From JABFRZ01 sp964631945 (GTDB lineage Bacteria > Planctomycetota > UBA1135 > GCA-002686595), in assembly GCA_964631945.1 (NCBI GenBank), contig CAZWAY010000020.1:19364-83363 (forward strand): a stretch of 64,000 bases of DNA. The letters run 5' to 3'. The position numbers and the translations under genes were made by a program. Shown here one piece after another: positions 26,470 to 35,216 of the stretch. The notes below the pieces were generated by a model. It ran no database searches, had not been told where the DNA came from, and was given only the letters and a program-made list of their open reading frames with translations. Each line of letters begins with the position of its first letter. The stretch's first letter is position 1.

Positions 26470-26713
26470 CGCGGGAAAGTGTGCCCGGAACGGCGCCGCG
26501 CGGCTACGGGTCGCGTGCGCCGCACCCGCGCGGGCACACGGATTCGGGCGTGATCTCGGGCTCGGACCACGCCTGCGCCGGCGCACTCGGCCCCGTGCGA
26601 CGCCAGCGCGCGAGGCCGCGTCCATGGCGCCGGGCGCGCGCGCGAGCCCCGCGGCGCGCCCCGCGCGGGCACTATGCTCTGCAGGAGGCGCCGAGCGCGC
26701 GTCTCCGATCCCC

Positions 26714-28198
26714 ATGAGCGAACCCCCGCCGGAATCCGCGCCGCGGCGCGTGCGCGTACCCGTCCCGCCGGCGCGCTGGCCGAGCGCGGAAGAGGCGCGC
26801 GCGAGCCGGCTCTTCTCCCCGCTGCCCGTCGGCGCGTTCACGACGCGCACCCGTACCTGGGTGCCGGCCATGGTGCCGTGGCGCGCCACCGAGGACGGCT
26901 TCGTCACGCGCGAGGTGCTCGACTGGTACGGGCGCTTCGCCGACGGGAAGCCCGGCGTGCTGGTGGTCGAGGCCACGGGCATCCGCGACATACCGAGCGG
27001 GCCGCTCCTGCGCATCGGGCACGCGCGCTTCGTGCCGGGCTTGCGCGAGCTGGTGGAGGTGGTGCGCGCGCGCTCGGGCGGCCACACGCGCCTCCTGCTC
27101 CAGATCATCGACTTCCTGCGCATCCGCCGGCGCCCCGAGAAGGCCCGCTTCGTGGGCGAGTTCCTGGAGCTCGGCCCGCACCACCGCGCGGGCCTCGAGC
27201 GTCTCGGACGGCTCGAAGCGGCGCGCGGCGGCCCGGCCGAGGTGCGCGCGGCCCTGCTGGGGCTCGCGCACGCCGAGCTGCTGGCCCTGCTGACCCCGCG
27301 CGAGGCCGAGGACCTCGAGTACGGCCACCGCGAGCGCGTCACCGACGTGCACCAGCCCGAGATCGCCGAGCTCCCGCGCGTCCTGCCCGCGCTCTTCGCG
27401 CGCGCCGCCGAGCGCGCGCGCGCAGCCGGCTTCGACGGGGTCGAGCTGCACTTCGCGCACGCCTACACGCTGGCCTCGTTCCTCTCGCGCACGAACACGC
27501 GCACGGACGGCTACGGCGGCAGCGCCGAGCAGCGCGTGCGCCTGCCGCTCGAGGTGCTGGGTGCCGTGCGCGCCGCGGTCGGACGCGACTACACGGTCGG
27601 CCTGCGCTACCTGAGCGACGAGGGCATCCCCGGCGGCAGCACGCTGGCGGACGCGCTGGTCTTCGGCGAGCACTTCGCGCGCGCCGGGGCGGACTTCCTG
27701 TCGCTCTCGCGCGGCGGCAAGTTCGACGACGCCAAGCAGCCGCGCGTGGGCGCGGCCGCCTATCCCTACACCGGCCCGAGCGGGCTCGACTGCATGCCGA
27801 CCGTGTACGTGCCGGGCGGGCCCTTCGGCCGCAACCTGGCGCAGGTGCGCGCGGTGCGCGAGCGCGTGCGCGCGGCCGGCTTCACGACGCCGATCGTCGG
27901 CTGCGGCGGGATCAACTCCTTCGAGCTGGCCGAGGGCGCGCTGCGCGAGGGCAGCTGCGACCTGGTCGGCGCCGCGCGCCAGACCCTGGCCGACCCGGAC
28001 TGGTGGCTCAAGCTCGAGCTCGGACGGGGCGCGGAGATCCGCCGCTGTCTGTACACGAACTACTGCGAGGGCCTCGACCAGAAACACGTCGAGGTCACGT
28101 GCCAGCTGTGGGACCGCAGCGCCCTGGACGGCTCGGTCCCGCTCTCGCGCGACGGCAAGCGACGCCTCGAGCCGCCCCCCTGGGAACGCGGCGGCTAG
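26714..28198 (+). CDS. Old-Yellow-Enzyme-type NADH:flavin oxidoreductase with internal insertion
   Basis: This 494-residue protein has an FMN-dependent TIM barrel: LFSPLPVGAFTTRTRTWVPA, RAAGFDGVELHFAHAYTLAS (the H-x-A-H substrate site), RTNTRTDGYGGSAEQRVRLP and TPIVGCGGIN. About 60-80 residues (roughly 145-230) rich in Arg/Glu/Leu are inserted before the FDGVELH strand, which explains the length above the usual 360-380. The end carries Cys in C-x5-C-x11-C (RRCLYTNYCEG), an incomplete version of the 2,4-dienoyl-CoA reductase cluster site. The gene is divergent from the SDR operon over a 244-base gap, so both are probably regulated together. Confidence 0.88.
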   Translation: MSEPPPESAPRRVRVPVPPARWPSAEEARASRLFSPLPVGAFTTRTRTWVPAMVPWRATEDGFVTREVLDWYGRFADGKPGVLVVEATGIRDIPSGPLLRIGHARFVPGLRELVEVVRARSGGHTRLLLQIIDFLRIRRRPEKARFVGEFLELGPHHRAGLERLGRLEAARGGPAEVRAALLGLAHAELLALLTPREAEDLEYGHRERVTDVHQPEIAELPRVLPALFARAAERARAAGFDGVELHFAHAYTLASFLSRTNTRTDGYGGSAEQRVRLPLEVLGAVRAAVGRDYTVGLRYLSDEGIPGGSTLADALVFGEHFARAGADFLSLSRGGKFDDAKQPRVGAAAYPYTGPSGLDCMPTVYVPGGPFGRNLAQVRAVRERVRAAGFTTPIVGCGGINSFELAEGALREGSCDLVGAARQTLADPDWWLKLELGRGAEIRRCLYTNYCEGLDQKHVEVTCQLWDRSALDGSVPLSRDGKRRLEPPPWERGG

Positions 28199-28219
28199 GC
28201 GGCCCGCCTGGCTTGCGCC

Positions 28220-29497
28220 CTAGAACCCGCGCGCGAGGTACGAAGCCATCTGCGCGCGCAGGCTCAGGACCACGGACGGGTCGAGGGCGAGGACGTCGAG
28301 CGCGACGTTCTCCTGGGGATCGCGCGCGAGGTCGTAGAACGTCTCGGCCCCGTCGTCGCGCTTCAGCTTGTAGCGCGCCTGGACCACGGCTCGATGGCGG
28401 CGGAGGAACGGGCCGGTGCCCTCGTCCTCGGCGACGAACACGTGATCGTGGACCACCGCGGTGGGGTTGCGCAGCACGGGCACGAGCGAGCGCCCGTCGA
28501 GCCCGGCCGGTACGGGCGCGCGGATCAGCTCGGCCAGCGTCGGCAGCAGGTCCACCACGCTCACGATCGAATCGCTGACCCCCGGCCGGATGCCCGGCCC
28601 GGCGATCAAGAGGGGTACGCGCACTCCACCCTCGAAGACCGTGGTCTTGAGGCGGTTGCCCGGCTGCTCCGGAGCCCGCGCGTTCCCCGGCGTGCCGTTG
28701 TCCCCCACCACGATGAGGGTGGTGTTGCGGAGGTCGATCAGGCCCAGCATCTGCCCGAGGACCGTGTCGAGCGACATCACCATGGCCTCGAAGCGGCGCC
28801 GGTTCTCGGACATCCCGGGCGTGGTCGGCGGGTGCGGCACGAGCGCGGGCGGCGGGTCGTGGAAGGGCGCGTGCGCCGCCTGGAAGGACACGTAGGCGAA
28901 GCGGGGACCCCGCGTGTGACTCCACCAGGAGAGGAACTCGTCGCGCAGGACGGTCGTGTTGTAGCCCGTCTCGACGTAGCTCGGTCCGCGGTCGAAGCGC
29001 ACCCAGCGGTCGTAGCTCATCGTCCCGGGCTGATCGCAGGGATCGGCCAGGTTCTGAGCCATGCCCGCCAGCACCTGGTCGAAGCCGTGCAGCCGCGGGG
29101 TCTCCTCCCAGGGCCGACCGAGGCCGTTCGTGCCGAGGTGCCACTTGCCCGTGAAGAGCGTCGCATAGCCGCGCAGCTCGAAGCACTTCGGCAGGGAGTA
29201 GCGCGTCACGTCGGGCGTCTCGGGCACGGGCGGCTCGCAGGTGCTCCCGGAGTACCGGCCGTAGGTGCCGAAGAAGAGCGAACTGCGCGCGGACGCGCAG
29301 CTCGGCATGGCATAGGCGCGCCGGAAGTCCACGCCCGCGGAGGCCAGGGCGTGCAGGTTGGGGGTGTCGATGTGCTCGAAGTCGTAGGCGCCGACGTCGT
29401 CGAGGATCACCAGGACGACGTTCGGCCGCGTGACGACGGGATCCAGGGCCTTCGGCTCCGACAGGCCCTGCAGGCAAAGGGACAGGGCGGCGAGCAT
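28220..29497 (-). CDS. secreted sulfatase with atypical CASAR active-site motif
   Basis: ATG 29497 is chosen because it opens a short signal peptide (MLAALSLCLQGLSEP); an earlier in-frame start would add 17 polar residues. The 425-residue protein has metal-site VLVILDDVGAYD, GKWHLGTNGLG, FVSFQAAHAPF-like segments, VVGDNGTPGNAR and PLLIAGPGI, so it is a type I sulfatase. The formylglycine motif, normally C-x-(P/A)-x-R, reads C-A-S-A-R in PSCASARSSLFFG, so the third position is Ser. It is convergent with the flavoenzyme gene. Substrate unknown, probably a sulfated glycan. Confidence 0.87.
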   Translation of the reverse strand: MLAALSLCLQGLSEPKALDPVVTRPNVVLVILDDVGAYDFEHIDTPNLHALASAGVDFRRAYAMPSCASARSSLFFGTYGRYSGSTCEPPVPETPDVTRYSLPKCFELRGYATLFTGKWHLGTNGLGRPWEETPRLHGFDQVLAGMAQNLADPCDQPGTMSYDRWVRFDRGPSYVETGYNTTVLRDEFLSWWSHTRGPRFAYVSFQAAHAPFHDPPPALVPHPPTTPGMSENRRRFEAMVMSLDTVLGQMLGLIDLRNTTLIVVGDNGTPGNARAPEQPGNRLKTTVFEGGVRVPLLIAGPGIRPGVSDSIVSVVDLLPTLAELIRAPVPAGLDGRSLVPVLRNPTAVVHDHVFVAEDEGTGPFLRRHRAVVQARYKLKRDDGAETFYDLARDPQENVALDVLALDPSVVLSLRAQMASYLARGF

Positions 29498-29672
29498 GGA
29501 CGCGATGGCTTCCTCGGATCTGTCTTCGGGGCCGTGCTGGCCCCGCACCGATCCTCACCGGGTGTCGCCGGCCTGTCAATCGGGCCCGCGGCGGGAACGA
29601 TCGCGACCGGACTTGCGACCCCGCGCCCCGGCGCAGGCTTGATCCGAAACCGCCACCGTGTGGAATCGGTCC

Positions 29673-31625
29673 ATGGCCGGGATGATCCAGGGCGAACTCA
29701 GCGCGAGTCCCGCGGGCGCACCGACGCAGCCCGCCCCGCGCGACGAGCTCGACGCGCTGCGCTCGGCGATCGCGCACGCCTTCGGCATCCGCGAACTGCG
29801 GCCCTTCCAGGAGCAGGCCATGCGCGCCAACCTGGCCGGGTCCGACCTCTTGCTGGTGCTGCCGACGGGCGGCGGCAAGAGCCTGTGCTTCCAGGGACCG
29901 GCGCTGGTGCGGCCGGGCTTGACGCTGGTGGTCAGCCCGCTCATCGCGCTGATGAAGGACCAGGTCGACGGCCTGCGCGAGAGCGGGGTCGCGGCCGGCA
30001 TGCTGACCAGCGCGCAGAGCGCGGGCGAGCGCCGGGCGGTGCACGAGCAGCTCGAGCGCGGGCGCCTGAAGCTGCTGTATGCCGCGCCCGAGCGCCTGAT
30101 GATGGAGGGCTTCTTCGAGCGCCTGGTCGCGCTCGGCCTGGCGGCGGTCGCGATCGACGAGGCCCACTGCATCAGCCACTGGGGGCACGATTTCCGGCCC
30201 GAGTACCGCCAGCTCGGCGCGCTGCGCGGGCTCGCGCCGGCGATCCCGATCCACGCCTTCACCGCCACCGCCGCCGGCAAGGTGCGCGCGGACATCGTGG
30301 CGCAGCTCGGCCTGCGCGAGCCGCTGGTGCTGGTCGGCCCGTGCGACCGCCCCAACCTGACCTACCGCGTGCAGCCGCGCACCGAGCTCCTGCGCCAGGT
30401 GCTGGCGGTGACCGAGCGCCACTCCGGCGAGGCCGGGATCGTCTACTGCATCTCGCGCAAGGACGTCGAGCGCCTCGACCACGACCTGCGCGCGGCCGGG
30501 GTCAAGAGCGTCGCCTACCACGCCGGGCTCGAGCGCGACGTGCGCCGGCGCGCGCAGGAGCGCTTCCTGAACGAAGAGCTGGACGTGGTCGTGGCCACGG
30601 TGGCCTTCGGCATGGGCATCGACCGCACGGACGTGCGCTTCGTGGTGCACGCCGCGCTGCCGAAGGGCCTCGAGCAGTACAGCCAGGAGACCGGGCGCGC
30701 CGGCCGCGACGGGCTGGCGGCGGAGTGCGTGCTGTTCCACTCGGGCGCGGACTTCTACTCGTGGAAGGGCCTGATCGAGCGCTCGCACCAGGAGTCGGGC
30801 GAGGCCGACCCGGCGCAGCTGGCCGGCGCCCTGACGCGCCTGTCCGAGATGATGGGCTTCGCCACGCGCCTGGTGTGCCGCCACCGGCAGCTGGTCGAGC
30901 ACTTCGGCCAGGCCTACGCGCCGCCGCGGACCGCGGCCCAGGGCCCGGTCGGCTGCGGCGCCTGCGACGTGTGCCTGGGCGAGGTCGAGCCGACCCCGGA
31001 CTCGGACGTGCTGGCGCAGAAGATCCTCTCGGCCGTGGTGCGCTGCGGCCAGCGCTACGGCGCCGCGCACGTCACCGACGTCCTGCGCGGGGCGGAGACC
31101 GCGGCCATGCGCCGCACCGGGCACGACGCGCTCTCGACCTACGGCCTCTTGCGCGCGCACTCGGTGTCCGAGATCCGCGGCTGGATCGACCAGCTCGTCG
31201 GTCACGGACACCTGCTGGTGGCCGGCGATCGCTACCCGGTGCTGATGCTCTCGCCCAGCGGAGTCGAGCTCATGAAGGGCCAGCGCGAGATCACGCTGTA
31301 CCTGTGGCCCGAGCGCAAGGCCGCCAAGCGGCGCCGCGAGACGCGCGTGGAGCTCGAACCCGGCGCGGAGGGCGAGCCGTCGCTGGCGATCGACCAGGAG
31401 CTGTTCGAGGCCCTGCGCGGCCTGCGCCGCGACCTGGCCCGCGAGCGCGGCCTGCCGCCCTACCTGATCTTCAACGACCGCAGCCTGGCCGAGATGGCCG
31501 CCAAGAAGCCGCGCAGCCCGGAGGAGTTCCGGCGCATCAAGGGCGTGGGCGACAAGAAGGCCGCCGACCTCGGCCCGCTGTTCCTGGCACGCATCGCCGA
31601 GCTCGCGCCGACCCAGCAGGGCTAG
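29673..31625 (+). CDS. recQ: ATP-dependent DNA helicase RecQ
   Basis: About 650 residues with all RecQ parts. These are the Walker A motif LPTGGGKS, AIDEAHCISHWGHDFRPEY (motif II and the aromatic-rich loop), TATAAGKVRADI, VVVATVAFGMGIDRTDVRFV, QETGRAGRDG, a zinc site with CRHRQ and CGACDVC, a winged helix, and a C-terminal HRDC domain (about 560-635). It unwinds DNA 3'-5' in recombination repair. ATG 29673 is preferred; GTG 29658 and ATG 29682 are alternatives and no strong ribosome site decides. The gene is divergent from the sulfatase. Confidence 0.95.
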   Translation: MAGMIQGELSASPAGAPTQPAPRDELDALRSAIAHAFGIRELRPFQEQAMRANLAGSDLLLVLPTGGGKSLCFQGPALVRPGLTLVVSPLIALMKDQVDGLRESGVAAGMLTSAQSAGERRAVHEQLERGRLKLLYAAPERLMMEGFFERLVALGLAAVAIDEAHCISHWGHDFRPEYRQLGALRGLAPAIPIHAFTATAAGKVRADIVAQLGLREPLVLVGPCDRPNLTYRVQPRTELLRQVLAVTERHSGEAGIVYCISRKDVERLDHDLRAAGVKSVAYHAGLERDVRRRAQERFLNEELDVVVATVAFGMGIDRTDVRFVVHAALPKGLEQYSQETGRAGRDGLAAECVLFHSGADFYSWKGLIERSHQESGEADPAQLAGALTRLSEMMGFATRLVCRHRQLVEHFGQAYAPPRTAAQGPVGCGACDVCLGEVEPTPDSDVLAQKILSAVVRCGQRYGAAHVTDVLRGAETAAMRRTGHDALSTYGLLRAHSVSEIRGWIDQLVGHGHLLVAGDRYPVLMLSPSGVELMKGQREITLYLWPERKAAKRRRETRVELEPGAEGEPSLAIDQELFEALRGLRRDLARERGLPPYLIFNDRSLAEMAAKKPRSPEEFRRIKGVGDKKAADLGPLFLARIAELAPTQQG

Positions 31626-31663
31626 GAACCCGGCCCGTCTTCCCATCTCTCCCTCCTCAGTCT

Positions 31664-31727
31664 CCGCGTCCTCCGCGCCTCCGCGGTAATCCTCCGAGAA
31701 GTAACCGCGGAGGCGCGGAGGACGCGG
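31664..31727. repeat. GC-rich palindromic repeat, copy 3 (full)
   Basis: Two perfect 24-base arms, 31664-31687 and 31704-31727, face each other across a 16-base loop. The arms are built from CCGCG, CCTCCGCG and CCTCCGCGG blocks. It lies between recQ and the AbgT-type gene. There is no T-run after either arm, so it is better seen as a REP-like dispersed repeat than as an intrinsic terminator, although it may stall transcription. Related half-copies lie at 16521-16559 and 21991-22035. Confidence 0.75.
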
Positions 31728-31821
31728 GGGAAGAAGAGAGGGAGAGGCAGGCGCGGAACGCGCGCAATTGTGCCGAGTTCCCGGCGCCAGCGCGCGCGCC
31801 GCAGGGCTACGATCGCGCCTC

Positions 31822-33390
31822 GTGTCCGCGCCCGCCGCTCACGCCGTGCCTCCGCCGCGACCGCGCGGCGTGCTGGAACGCTTCCTGGCGCTGATCGAGC
31901 GCGGCGGCAACGCCCTGCCGCACCCGGGCACGCTGTTCTTCCTGTTCGCGCTGGCGATGATCGTGCTCTCGGAGCTGGCGCTGCGCTCCGGGATCAGCGC
32001 CGTGCACCCGAAGACCGGCGAGACGGTGACGCCCGTGAGCCTGCTCACGATCGCCGGCCTGCACCGCATCCTGAAGGAGACGGTCTCGAACTTCACCGGC
32101 TTCGCGCCGCTCGGGACGGTGCTGGTGGCGCTGCTCGGGATCGGGATCGCCGAGTCGAGCGGCCTGATCGGCGTGGCCATGCGCAAGCTGGTGCTCTCGG
32201 CCCCGCGGCGCCTGCTCACGGCGGTGGTCGTGTTCGCCGGGGTGATGTCGAACATGGCGAGCGAGATCGGCTACGTGCTGCTCGTGCCGCTCGCGGCGCT
32301 GATCTTCCAGGCGGCCGGGCGCCACCCCCTCGCCGGCATGGCCGCCGGCTTCGCGGGCGTCTCGGGCGGGTACAGCGCGAACCTGCTGCTGGGCACGGTC
32401 GACCCGCTGCTGGCCGGCCTGACGCAGGAGGCTGCGCGCATCGTGCAGCCCGACGCGCTCGTCAATCCGGCCTGCAACTACTACTTCATGTTCGTCTCGA
32501 CCTTCTTGATCGCTCTGGTCGGGACACTGGTCACCGAGCGCATCGTCGAGCCACGCCTGGGGCCGTGGCGGCGCGACCCGGAGGGCGCGGGCAGCGCGGC
32601 CATGAAGGGGGCCGAGGACGCCCTGCGGCCGCTCGATGCGCACGAGCGGCGCGGACTCCTGGCCGCCCTCGCGGTCACGCTCGTGCTCGCGGCGCTGGTG
32701 CTGTGGGGCACGCTGCCGGCGCGCGGCTTCCTGCGCGATCCGGCCACCGGCGACCTGCTGCACTCGCCCTTCATGTCGGGCATCGTGACCCTGATCTTCC
32801 TGGGCGGCGCCCTGGCGGGTCTGGCCTACGGCCTGGCGGCGCGCACGATCCAGAGCGACTCGGACGTCATGGCCGGCATGGCGAAGTCGATGCAGTCCCT
32901 GGGCGGCTACCTGGTGCTGGTCTTCTTCGCGGCCCAGTTCGTCAAGTACTTCGAGTGGACCAAGCTGGGCCTGATCTTCGCCGTGAAGGGCGCCGAGGCG
33001 CTGCAGGCCTCGGGCCTGGGCGGGACGCCGATCCTGGTGGCCTTCATCCTGCTCAGCGCGGGCGTGAACCTGTTCATGGGCAGCGCCTCGGCCAAGTGGG
33101 CCCTGATGGCGCCGGTGTTCGTGCCCATGTTCCTGCTGATGGGCTACCCGCCCGAGGCGACACAGTGCGCCTACCGCATCGGCGATTCGTGCACGAACGT
33201 GATCTCGCCGATGATGACGTACTTCGCGCTGATCATCGCCTTCTTCCAGCGCTACGACGCCAAGGCCGGGATCGGCACGCTGGTGGCCACGATGCTGCCC
33301 TACTCGCTGGCCTTCCTCTTGAGCTGGGCGCTGCTCTTCGGATTCTGGCTCGAGCTCGACCTGCCCTTCGGGCCGGGCGCGGCGCCCTGA
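31822..33390 (+). CDS. AbgT-family (p-aminobenzoyl-glutamate-type) transporter
   Basis: GTG 31822 is taken as the start, close to the first amphipathic segment (VLERFLALIERGGNALPHPG), which is typical of AbgT proteins. The 522-residue protein has about 12 transmembrane helices. Family signatures include TLFFLFALAMIVLSELALR, VMSNMASEIGYVLLVPLAAL, GVSGGYSANLLLGTVDPLLA, GSASAKWALMAPVFVPMFLL and RIGDSCTNVISPMMTYFALI. Known members import p-aminobenzoyl-glutamate or export sulfonamides and folate catabolites. The first-codon choice is uncertain. It lies downstream of recQ but beyond a large palindrome. Confidence 0.92.
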   Translation: MSAPAAHAVPPPRPRGVLERFLALIERGGNALPHPGTLFFLFALAMIVLSELALRSGISAVHPKTGETVTPVSLLTIAGLHRILKETVSNFTGFAPLGTVLVALLGIGIAESSGLIGVAMRKLVLSAPRRLLTAVVVFAGVMSNMASEIGYVLLVPLAALIFQAAGRHPLAGMAAGFAGVSGGYSANLLLGTVDPLLAGLTQEAARIVQPDALVNPACNYYFMFVSTFLIALVGTLVTERIVEPRLGPWRRDPEGAGSAAMKGAEDALRPLDAHERRGLLAALAVTLVLAALVLWGTLPARGFLRDPATGDLLHSPFMSGIVTLIFLGGALAGLAYGLAARTIQSDSDVMAGMAKSMQSLGGYLVLVFFAAQFVKYFEWTKLGLIFAVKGAEALQASGLGGTPILVAFILLSAGVNLFMGSASAKWALMAPVFVPMFLLMGYPPEATQCAYRIGDSCTNVISPMMTYFALIIAFFQRYDAKAGIGTLVATMLPYSLAFLLSWALLFGFWLELDLPFGPGAAP

Positions 33391-33478
33391 GCGAGCCGTA
33401 CCGGGCCGCCCCGGCGCGCGACTCGGCGATTGAGCGCGCGCCCGGCGCCCGCTAGAAGGTCACGGCTGGAAGGTCACC

Positions 33479-35185
33479 TTGCCGCGCGACGCCGAACTCA
33501 GCTTCCCGCCCTCCACGGAGCCGCCCGAGGAGCGCGCCGAAGCCGAGTGGCTGCGGCTCGCCGCCGAGCGCCTGCGCATCGCGCCCATGCGTATCGCGCA
33601 CGCGCGCGTGGTGCGCGTCTCGTTCGACGCGCGCGTGCGGCACCGCGTGTGGCGCGTGCTGGTGCGCACCTGGGAACACGGCGAGGGTGCGCCCGAGGCC
33701 ATCGCCAGCGCGCCGCCGACCTTCGCGCGCCCGCCGGCCGGCGCCGCGCGCGTGGCCATCGTCGGCAGCGGGCCGGCCGGGCTCTTCTGCGCGCTGGACT
33801 GCCTGGCCGCGGGCCTGAACGTCACCGTCTACGAGCGCGGGCGCGACGTGCGCGCGCGGCGCAAGTCGCTGCAGCTCCTCAACCGCGGCGAGGGCGTCGA
33901 GCGCGACTCGAACTACTGCTTCGGCGAGGGCGGCGCGGGCACCTACTCGGACGGCAAGCTCTACGCGCGTAGCGGCGTCAAGGCCGAGGTCCGCGCGCTG
34001 CTCGAGATGCTCGTGGCGCACGGCGCGCCGGTCGAGATCCTGGCGAGCTGGCGCCCGCACGTGGGCTCGAACCGCCTGCCCGAGGTGGTGCTGGCGCTGC
34101 GCGAGACGATCCTGCGTTCCGGCGGGATCGTGCGCTTCCGCGCGCGCGTCGAGGAGCTCGAGCTGGCGCAGGACGCGCACGGGCCGCGCGTGCGCGCGCT
34201 CGGCGTGCGCGACCTCGAGAGCGAGCGCGTCACGAGCGAGCCCTGCGATGCGCTCGTGCTGGCCAGCGGACACAGCGCGCTCGACTCCTTGCGCATGGCC
34301 CAGCGCGCGGGCGCGCGGCTCGAGCCCAAGGGCTTCGCGATGGGTCTGCGCATCGAGCACCCGCAGGCCTGGCTCGACGAGCGCCAGTACGGCGGCCTGC
34401 GCGGGCCGTGCGAGCTGCCAGCCTCGTTCTACGAACTGGCGACGCAGCGCGAGGGCCGCGGCGTCTACAGCTTCTGCATGTGCCCGGGCGGCTTCGTCGT
34501 GCCGGCCATGACCGATCCGGAGCGCGTGGTCGTGAACGGCATGAGCCTCTCGCGGCGCGACTCGCCCTTCGCGAACTCCGGTCTGGTGGTGCAGCTCGAA
34601 CCCGAGGACTGGTGTGGGCCGATCGGGGACCTGTGGGGCTTCGGCGAACTCGTCGCCAAGGCGCGCGCGCTGGGCGCGGAGCTGGGCCTCGCCAGCGACG
34701 ACCTGCCCGAGTCCCCCGCCGCGGACCCGCTCTTCGGCGTGCGGCTGCAGCTCGCGCTCGAGCACGTGGCCGCACACCTCGGCCGCGGCCAGAACCGCGC
34801 GCCGGTGCAGCGCGCCGACCTGGTCGCCGCCGGAGCGCGCGCCACCGCGCCCGCGCTCGAGTCGAGCTACCGCCCGGGGCTCACGCCCATCGACCTGGCC
34901 GAGCTGCTGCCGCCCGGGATGCTGGAGCGCCTGCGCGCCGCCCTCGGCGACTTCGAGTCGAAGCTGCCCGGCTTCGCGTCCGAGCACGGCCAGCTGATCG
35001 GAGTCGAGTCGCGCACCAGCTCGCCCGTGCGACTCGCGCGCGACCCCGAGCACCTCGCCAGTCCGACGCTCGCGGGCCTGTATCCCTGTGGCGAGGGCGC
35101 GGGCCATGCCGGCGGTATCGTCTCGGCCGCGCTGGATGGTCGGCGCGTCGCGGCGGCACTGGCGCGCGCCCTGGCCCCCGGCTGA
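33479..35185 (+). CDS. FAD-dependent dehydrogenase (COG2509-type)
   Basis: The start is TTG 33479, supported by GGAAGG five bases upstream. The 568-residue protein has an N-terminal alpha/beta domain (1-85), then the FAD loop VAIVGSGPAGLFCALDCLA (about 92-110), RRKSLQLLNRGEGVERDSNY, GGAGTYSDGKLYARSG, YSFCMCPGGFVVPAMTD and LYPCGEGAGHAGGIVSAALD at the C-terminal FAD site. This is the uncharacterised FAD-dependent dehydrogenase family found in many bacteria and plastids; its physiological substrate is not established. It is convergent with the TPR sulfatase gene. Confidence 0.88.
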   Translation: MPRDAELSFPPSTEPPEERAEAEWLRLAAERLRIAPMRIAHARVVRVSFDARVRHRVWRVLVRTWEHGEGAPEAIASAPPTFARPPAGAARVAIVGSGPAGLFCALDCLAAGLNVTVYERGRDVRARRKSLQLLNRGEGVERDSNYCFGEGGAGTYSDGKLYARSGVKAEVRALLEMLVAHGAPVEILASWRPHVGSNRLPEVVLALRETILRSGGIVRFRARVEELELAQDAHGPRVRALGVRDLESERVTSEPCDALVLASGHSALDSLRMAQRAGARLEPKGFAMGLRIEHPQAWLDERQYGGLRGPCELPASFYELATQREGRGVYSFCMCPGGFVVPAMTDPERVVVNGMSLSRRDSPFANSGLVVQLEPEDWCGPIGDLWGFGELVAKARALGAELGLASDDLPESPAADPLFGVRLQLALEHVAAHLGRGQNRAPVQRADLVAAGARATAPALESSYRPGLTPIDLAELLPPGMLERLRAALGDFESKLPGFASEHGQLIGVESRTSSPVRLARDPEHLASPTLAGLYPCGEGAGHAGGIVSAALDGRRVAAALARALAPG

Positions 35186-35216
35186 AGGCCGGCTTCCGGG
35201 AGGGAAGGGCCTCGGA

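Noticed and set aside
31664..31727. Large hairpin as an intrinsic terminator for recQ
   Set aside because: Neither side has a T-run, and related sequences occur in other spacers; a dispersed repeat fits better.
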